Part shown: positions 59,643 to 64,000 of the stretch, in pieces
Layout of the letters: every line of letters begins with the position of its first letter
Position numbering within the stretch: the first letter of the stretch is position 1
Origin: Ephydatia muelleri
Taxonomy: Eukaryota > Porifera > Demospongiae > Spongillida > Spongillidae
DNA: 64,000 nucleotides
Direction: 5' to 3'
Assembly (NCBI GenBank): GCA_013339895.1
Contig: JABACO010000001.1
Coordinates: 31,501,779-31,565,778, forward strand
Notes under the pieces: generated by a model
Told to the model about the DNA's origin: nothing
Database searches by the model: none
Seen by the model: the letters and a program-made list of their open reading frames with translations, nothing else
Position numbers and translations under genes: made by a program

Positions 59643-60782
59643 CGTCTGCCCTATTGTCTGTCAGATTGACAGCCTGTAGCTGTTCTGTTTGTGTTTGTGT
59701 TCATTGAGTGGCACTCTCCCTCCACCCAGAACAAAGATACACACACCCGAAACAGAGTTTTTGGCATGCTTCAATAAGTACACAACTTCCCTCCCTCCCT
59801 CTTTCCCTCCCTCTCTCCCTCCCTCTCTCCCTCCCTCTCTCCCTCCCTCCCTCCCTCCCTCCCTCCCTCCCTCCCTCCCTCCCTCCCTCCCTCCCTCCCT
59901 CCCTCCTCCCTCCCTCCCTCCCTCCCTCCCTTCCATTTACGTGATTGAACAGTAAAAATCGCCCGTGTCTGATTCAATCACACAATGATTTTACAGCAGA
60001 TTTTAGAATTCTTTATAACATCAAAACTTGATTCGACCCATTTTCATTTCTGTGATCCTATTCAAAACTTGACCCGCTCTATAGCCGTCTAGCTGACCCG
60101 ATTCGATACCTAATGCGCACGCACACGTACAAGCACACGCAGCTACAATTGAACCAGAGATAATATATTAGAATATGATCTCTGATTGAACTTCCTTAGC
60201 CGTGAAAACGCAACTACCTTCCTTATCCGTGATTGCAATCAATGGATTTGTCATGTGTGCATGCCTCCTGTTTTGTACATTAAACTTATAGGAATCACGG
60301 CCCTAACTTGCCCCCTCCATCCCCGCCCCCCACGCGCATTTTTAGCTATTAGTAAAATATAAGACTTGTGTGTATGATTTAAAGTTGCGCCATGCTCTGT
60401 TTGCATGGATTTCGTTTGGCTATTCGAATGTACAGTACACATAAGCAACTCATACACGACCGAGAGGGTTCGTATTAAGCGATACAAGTTTATATACACT
60501 AAGCATCGTTTTTCACAAGCCCACCAGGACTGGAAAACAACGGGGGATTTTTTCATGACAAGACAGCACTGAGAGATGTATTGTGAACATTAAACGTACC
60601 TTATTATGTAGTGGGAGTATGAAATTGTCAGCGTATAGAGGAAGGAAGTACACCAAAGAAGGTACCGACAGCAATCCCCATATGATAGCGATTCCGATTG
60701 ATGTAATCATCATGGTTACCATTCTCCATTTCCACTGTCTCCTTTCGGGCTGATGTACTTCGAGGGTCAATCGATCTTCCAT
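54922..60782 (-). CDS. Frizzled-type seven-helix receptor with cysteine-rich domain
   Basis: Exon 1 (60600-60782) encodes a basic N terminus and a hydrophobic signal/anchor segment. Exon 2 (58603-59008) encodes a Frizzled cysteine-rich domain with all ten Cys, ending PDCESF. A 57-bp intron leads to exon 3 (58325-58545: NSTCKDTFIPSNGTCVPQC, then helix 1). Exon 4 (about 55406-55849 or slightly longer) has helices 2-5, starting near CHAERLIYFANCPYF, the counterpart of the YPERPIIF motif. Exon 5 (54922-55335) has helices 6-7. Exons 1-2, 2-3 and 4-5 join in phase. The exon 3-4 junction is unresolved: exon 3 runs to a TAA, with a possible donor AAT|GTAATG just before it. The cytoplasmic tail (KRCCKSCNKRQPLKPC) lacks the KTxxxW Dishevelled-binding motif of classical Frizzleds. 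It probably binds a Wnt-like or lipid ligand at the cell surface. Confidence 0.8.
56620..56925. repeat. Intronic minisatellite, 25-37-bp units
   Basis: About nine copies of TTAACTGAGCAGTACTCAGA plus CATGGG, with or without GCTAATAG(TTG), inside the large intron of the Frizzled-type gene. Each unit contains the palindromic core GAGCAGTACTC. Confidence 0.95.
59592..59642. repeat. (TG)n microsatellite in first intron
   Basis: Nearly pure TG tract between exons 1 and 2 of the Frizzled-type gene. Confidence 0.95.
59788..59933. repeat. (CCCT)n polypyrimidine tract in first intron
   Basis: About 145 bp of CCCT repeats with CTCT interruptions. Gly/Arg/Glu and Pro/Ser/Leu frames here are artefacts of the repeat. 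Confidence 0.95.
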
Positions 60783-60843
60783 TGAGGACGACGTAAGAGC
60801 CCGCGTATTACTCTGTACCAGTGTGCTGCGGAGGTCAGTGAAT

Positions 60844-61861
60844 CAGGGGGCGGATCCAGAATTTGAATACAATTAGGTACTTATAAATGTAAGTAGCACC
60901 CAGCACGTTTACGTCAGTTTGGTCTGAGTACGAGACCCCGCCCGCAAAATAATTATGGTAGTGACTACAGGTAGGTACGATAGCAGCAGCTACATATAAA
61001 CTGCACAGCAATTGCGCTTCGCAAATTAAGCGTCACTCATTTTCTGTTATCTCGGCGGGAGCAGGAGGTTCTGCTTTCTGATGCAGGTGCTTGCAGTGGG
61101 GTCTGGAGCTTCGTCCGAGCCACTTTTTATATTTCTGCATTTATTTATCTTGCTCGAAATTGAACATACTTTTGACAGTACTATCAAAACAACTGATTTG
61201 CTGACACGAAATTAAAAATTAGCAAAGGCAACAGTTACATGTACTGATGTCAAGTTCAACTCTAATTAACTAAACGATCATTCTACGATGGTGGCGATGT
61301 CCTACTTCTTCAGGGTCAATATCCACTTCTCTATGACATTTGAGCAGAACTAAACTATATTCACCCTGTCTTTCCCCCTGGTGCTTCGTAAAGCAGTTTT
61401 AAGATGCCTTAGAAGGCTCTCACATTCACAACTTGTCACAGGAAGAGTAGCAGTGTCACTTCGACTAGCGACTGTGTTGTGCAGGATTCAGATATCCTAG
61501 TGTGCACAGTGTTGTTTTCATCCATGGTCTGGGGTGCTAGTCTTGTCTGTGGGTATTGCAGAGCCCACTAGCATTAGATTTATGAAGTAAAAGTTAATGT
61601 GTACGATCGTCTTAAAAGGGAACTTGTTGCAGAGCGATTCTCACCAAAATAAACTGCATCAAATCCATCCCATGTTTCTTTACTTTCGTTGGAACGCTAC
61701 CTTGCGTGGTGCTCTTTGAACTTTAGAATGTGTCAATTGCGTATTTAATTATTCATAGTTAATTATTCATAACTGTTCATAACTGGTCTGGCCGAGGGGG
61801 GGGAGGGGGGGTGGGGGCAAAGACCCCCCCCCCCCCCCTCCCCCCTCTGGATCTGCCTCTG
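60844..61861 (-). mobile_element. Decayed hAT transposon upstream of the receptor gene
   Basis: Ends CAGGGGGCGGATCCAG and CTGGATCTGCCTCTG with G- and C-runs are typical of hAT. On the minus strand about 61270-61480 encodes a hAT C-terminal trace, TSCECESLLRHLKTALRST then GKDRVNIVLL. No matching 8-bp duplication was found, so the ends may have decayed. It starts 62 bp upstream of the receptor start codon, inside the probable 5' region of that gene. Confidence 0.75.
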
Positions 61862-62187
61862 CGGTCCTGTCACGCCGTAAATGGTTCACGCCGCATGTGG
61901 TCTATCTGCGGTGTCGTAATTGGTCCCCCTGGACCAAAGACTGTTGCTTTAGATGCCCCCCCTCTGTGATGTAGTTTGTCTCCCCGTCAATCTTGATCAA
62001 TAAGGTTATATTTAAACCTTTGCTGACGCCCAGCTTTTATACACATTTACAATTGCACAGGTGTATGAGTTCATTGTGATCATATCGCCCATACATGTAC
62101 ATACATAGCTGGTCATCTTGCTTTTATTTTTTAATTGAATTTTACTATACACTAAAAATCGGTCTGATGATAATAGGTGGGCTTTAA

Positions 62188-63003
62188 CCCTCGCCTTGGC
62201 CACTTCATAGTAGTCTGCTGCTGGACACTAAGTTACACTGTAAATGGTTTTGGAACTATCATGGCCACACCTCATTGCTACTTTATTTAATTCATTCTCT
62301 GTAGCCATCAAATATGTGCAAACACAGTTCCTTCATCTAAACTTTCATCGTAATTTCGAATATCCCGTACGCGCAAGCTAGCGCTTTATTTTTTCTTTCA
62401 CCATGCAAATCTCGAATCTATTTTATACTAATAATCGGCATAGATTGCCACAGTTCGGTCACAGTTATTGAATAGATCAGCACAGCGCTAAGGTCCAGCA
62501 ACGCTGTAGAGTGTGTGGAAGCCTTTTGAAAAGAGAAAGAGGCCATCATATAAGTGTACAGAATTTTCTGAACGCCTCAGTGAGTAGTGTCTTCAGCATT
62601 CACATTACTAATGATCTACCCGCAATTCACGTGTTTGCACAAATAGCAAAACAATACAGGGTGGATCTCGAGAAGATAATTGGTATTTGCATGGTGACAG
62701 AAATAAAAAATGTGGCACGTTCTAAATCATGTGTTCACCTCACCTATTGATATGCTAGCTAATGCTGCGTACTTCCCTACGACAATGGTGTAAACGAAAC
62801 GCAATAAAGCGCTTGCGCGTACGGTATTTTCTAAACTACGAAGAAAGTTTATATGAAAGAACTGTGTTTGCACATATTTGATGCCTACGGAGAATGGATA
62901 TGGCTCGCTCAAAAAGTAGCATTGATAATGAGGTGTGGATTATTGTAGGTGTGGATTATTGTATTGTTCCAAAACCATTTAGTGTCCAGCCCGAGGCGAG
63001 GAT
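62188..63003. mobile_element. Element with ~190-bp inverted repeats, flanked by TTAA
   Basis: The segment 62222-62410 (GGACACTAA, AAATGGTTTTGGAAC, CATCAAATATGTGCAAACAC, CGTACGCGCAAGC) returns in reverse complement at about 62795-62990 with the same order of blocks. The match extends outward to CCTCGCC next to TTAA at 62184-62187 and 63004-63007. TTAA target sites are typical of piggyBac and Kolobok elements. No transposase is present. The middle holds a RAG1 N-terminal-like fragment. Confidence 0.75.
62472..62645 (+). pseudogene. RAG1 N-terminal-like fragment, second locus
   Basis: The plus-strand frame reads KVQQRCRVCGSLL, then VFSI and NDLPAIHV. The protein at 14236 has KVQERCRVCGRLL, VFGI and NDAVNIHP at matching spacing. 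Eleven of the first thirteen residues agree. After this the similarity fades: the next zinc ligands (FCYRC) are not present, and the frame ends at 62750. It is probably a truncated relic of a second RAG1-N-like gene. Confidence 0.6.
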
Positions 63004-63009
63004 TTAATA

Positions 63010-64000
63010 TGTTCAATTGAAACCTTGACGACCATTAATGGTCAAGATGGCGTCGGTAACCTCATTTCAACCGAACCAGAAAAATCTATGTAATGAAGAA
63101 AAAAAAACTATTGGCATGAACAAGTGCACCACTCTACTCCAAATCATAATAAAGGGTGGCAACTCAACTTGTCGTTAAGAGTTAATTTTAAAAATCAGTG
63201 GAATACAATAATTAGATTAGATTTTGTGTACATGTACATGTCATACATATATATAATAGCTTTAATTCTAGCTTTTTTTTTTTTGAATAAATGACAAACA
63301 TTACTACTTAAAAATTCAACACAAATTCAAATTACAGTACCCCTGTGTAATAGCAATGAAAATCATGCGGCCTTTTAGCACACTCTAGTATTGCATATGT
63401 AAATAATTGTTGTTTGAAAGATTTCGAGCGACTGAGGTAATCATAGTCCATAGAGCAGAGACCGTGCGCGTCCTCGGATATCGGGGCATTAGTAAGGCAA
63501 TAAGTTAACACCATCACTTTACTGGTGACCGCCGATTCTGCATATGTCAAGTTTTATAGTATGTTTATCCGCGTGAACGAATGCTTTGCATTGAAGTTCG
63601 AATTATTTCATACCATTATACCATTGCATGCTTGTTGTATTTACATTGTAATAGCTGTAAGGTACCGTCAACCGGCCGGAAGTAAATGTACTCTTTTCAT
63701 AGCTGCTTATGTGATTAGCTCTTGTTGCATATCGAGAAATCTATCGCCCAACATCGGTGGTCATCTTGCGTTTTATATCAAATTGAATTCTAAATTATCT
63801 CATAAAATTCTAAAAATCGATTTAAATGTATGCTGTTATTTTCACTGCAATAGAGTTAAGCAATGTTATGCGAAAATCAAGGCAAGAATCTAATTACTAC
63901 CGCATCTAATTATAAATTCAGCTTCGTTTATTAATGAATTTTCGGATTGAATAACTACACACATGATCACGTGCAGTACACAGCCAGCTTTTTTCATCAA
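63010..64000. other. Intergenic, one weak internal duplication
   Basis: No gene recognised. A stretch near 63745-63825 (CGCCCA then GGTCATCTTGC, AATTGAATT, TAAAAATCG) resembles 62085-62165, perhaps a short repeat. An exact palindrome GACCATTAATGGTC lies at 63030-63043. Confidence 0.4.

Noticed and set aside
59661-59977. Gly/Arg/Glu-rich and Pro/Ser-rich frames
   Set aside because: Translation of the (CCCT)n tract in the receptor intron.
63525-63893. 122-codon open frame near the window end
   Set aside because: AT-rich, no family similarity, and part resembles noncoding sequence at 62085-62165.

Overview
The window reads as nuclear DNA of an early-branching animal, most likely a sponge (demosponge). 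Supporting signs are AT-rich intergenic DNA, very short introns (45, 57 and 70 bp) with ordinary GT-AG ends, a single-exon seven-helix receptor, a divergent Frizzled-type receptor, a TKL kinase, polydactyl C2H2 zinc-finger genes, and many hAT-type DNA transposons. The species cannot be fixed from the sequence alone. No rRNA, tRNA or CRISPR was recognised.

Layout. 1-3.1 kb: zinc-finger gene A (minus). 5.26-6.92 kb: a decayed hAT transposon with a perfect 8-bp target duplication. 8.0-8.4 kb: a LINE endonuclease remnant. 9.86-12.35 kb: a ~143-bp satellite that runs into a 5'-truncated zinc-finger fragment. 12.95-17.10 kb: three nested transposons. 19-24 kb: CA-rich tandem repeats. 28.3-29.3 kb: a seven-helix receptor. 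30.8-31.1 kb: two exons of an unknown acidic protein. 31.5 and 36.0 kb: inverted copies of a 13-bp-repeat module enclosing a TKL kinase gene and fragments of a DDE-integrase-like gene. 36.6-37.95 kb: the same satellite fused to a 3'-truncated zinc-finger gene. 38.4-39.9 kb: another hAT. 40-42.7 and 49-52.5 kb: two copies of a LINE-like reverse transcriptase. 43.3-47.1 kb: inverted partner of 12.4-19.1 kb. 47.3-48.7 kb: a complete 16-finger gene. 54.9-60.8 kb: Frizzled-type receptor. 60.8-63.0 kb: another hAT and a long-inverted-repeat element.

The most notable content is an element at 13784-16799. It encodes a protein like the N-terminal third of RAG1 (zinc-binding region, RING, C2HC finger) but no RAG1 catalytic core. 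It has a 4-bp target duplication (CGAT) and ends that start with CAC and share an internal motif whose offset differs by 11 bp between the two ends, giving 12-like and 23-like spacings as in V(D)J recombination signals. It matches the concept of the N-RAG-TP transposon described from the sea slug Aplysia. It sits inside a ~1.1-kb hAT element and is itself interrupted by a second copy of the same hAT family. A second RAG1-N-like fragment lies near 62.5 kb inside an unrelated-looking element with ~190-bp inverted repeats.

The zinc-finger genes, reverse transcriptase copies and flanks belong to a web of direct and inverted segmental duplications. This is consistent with a fast-evolving zinc-finger cluster in a transposon-rich region. 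No operon-like organisation is implied, and the receptor and kinase genes look like independent host genes.
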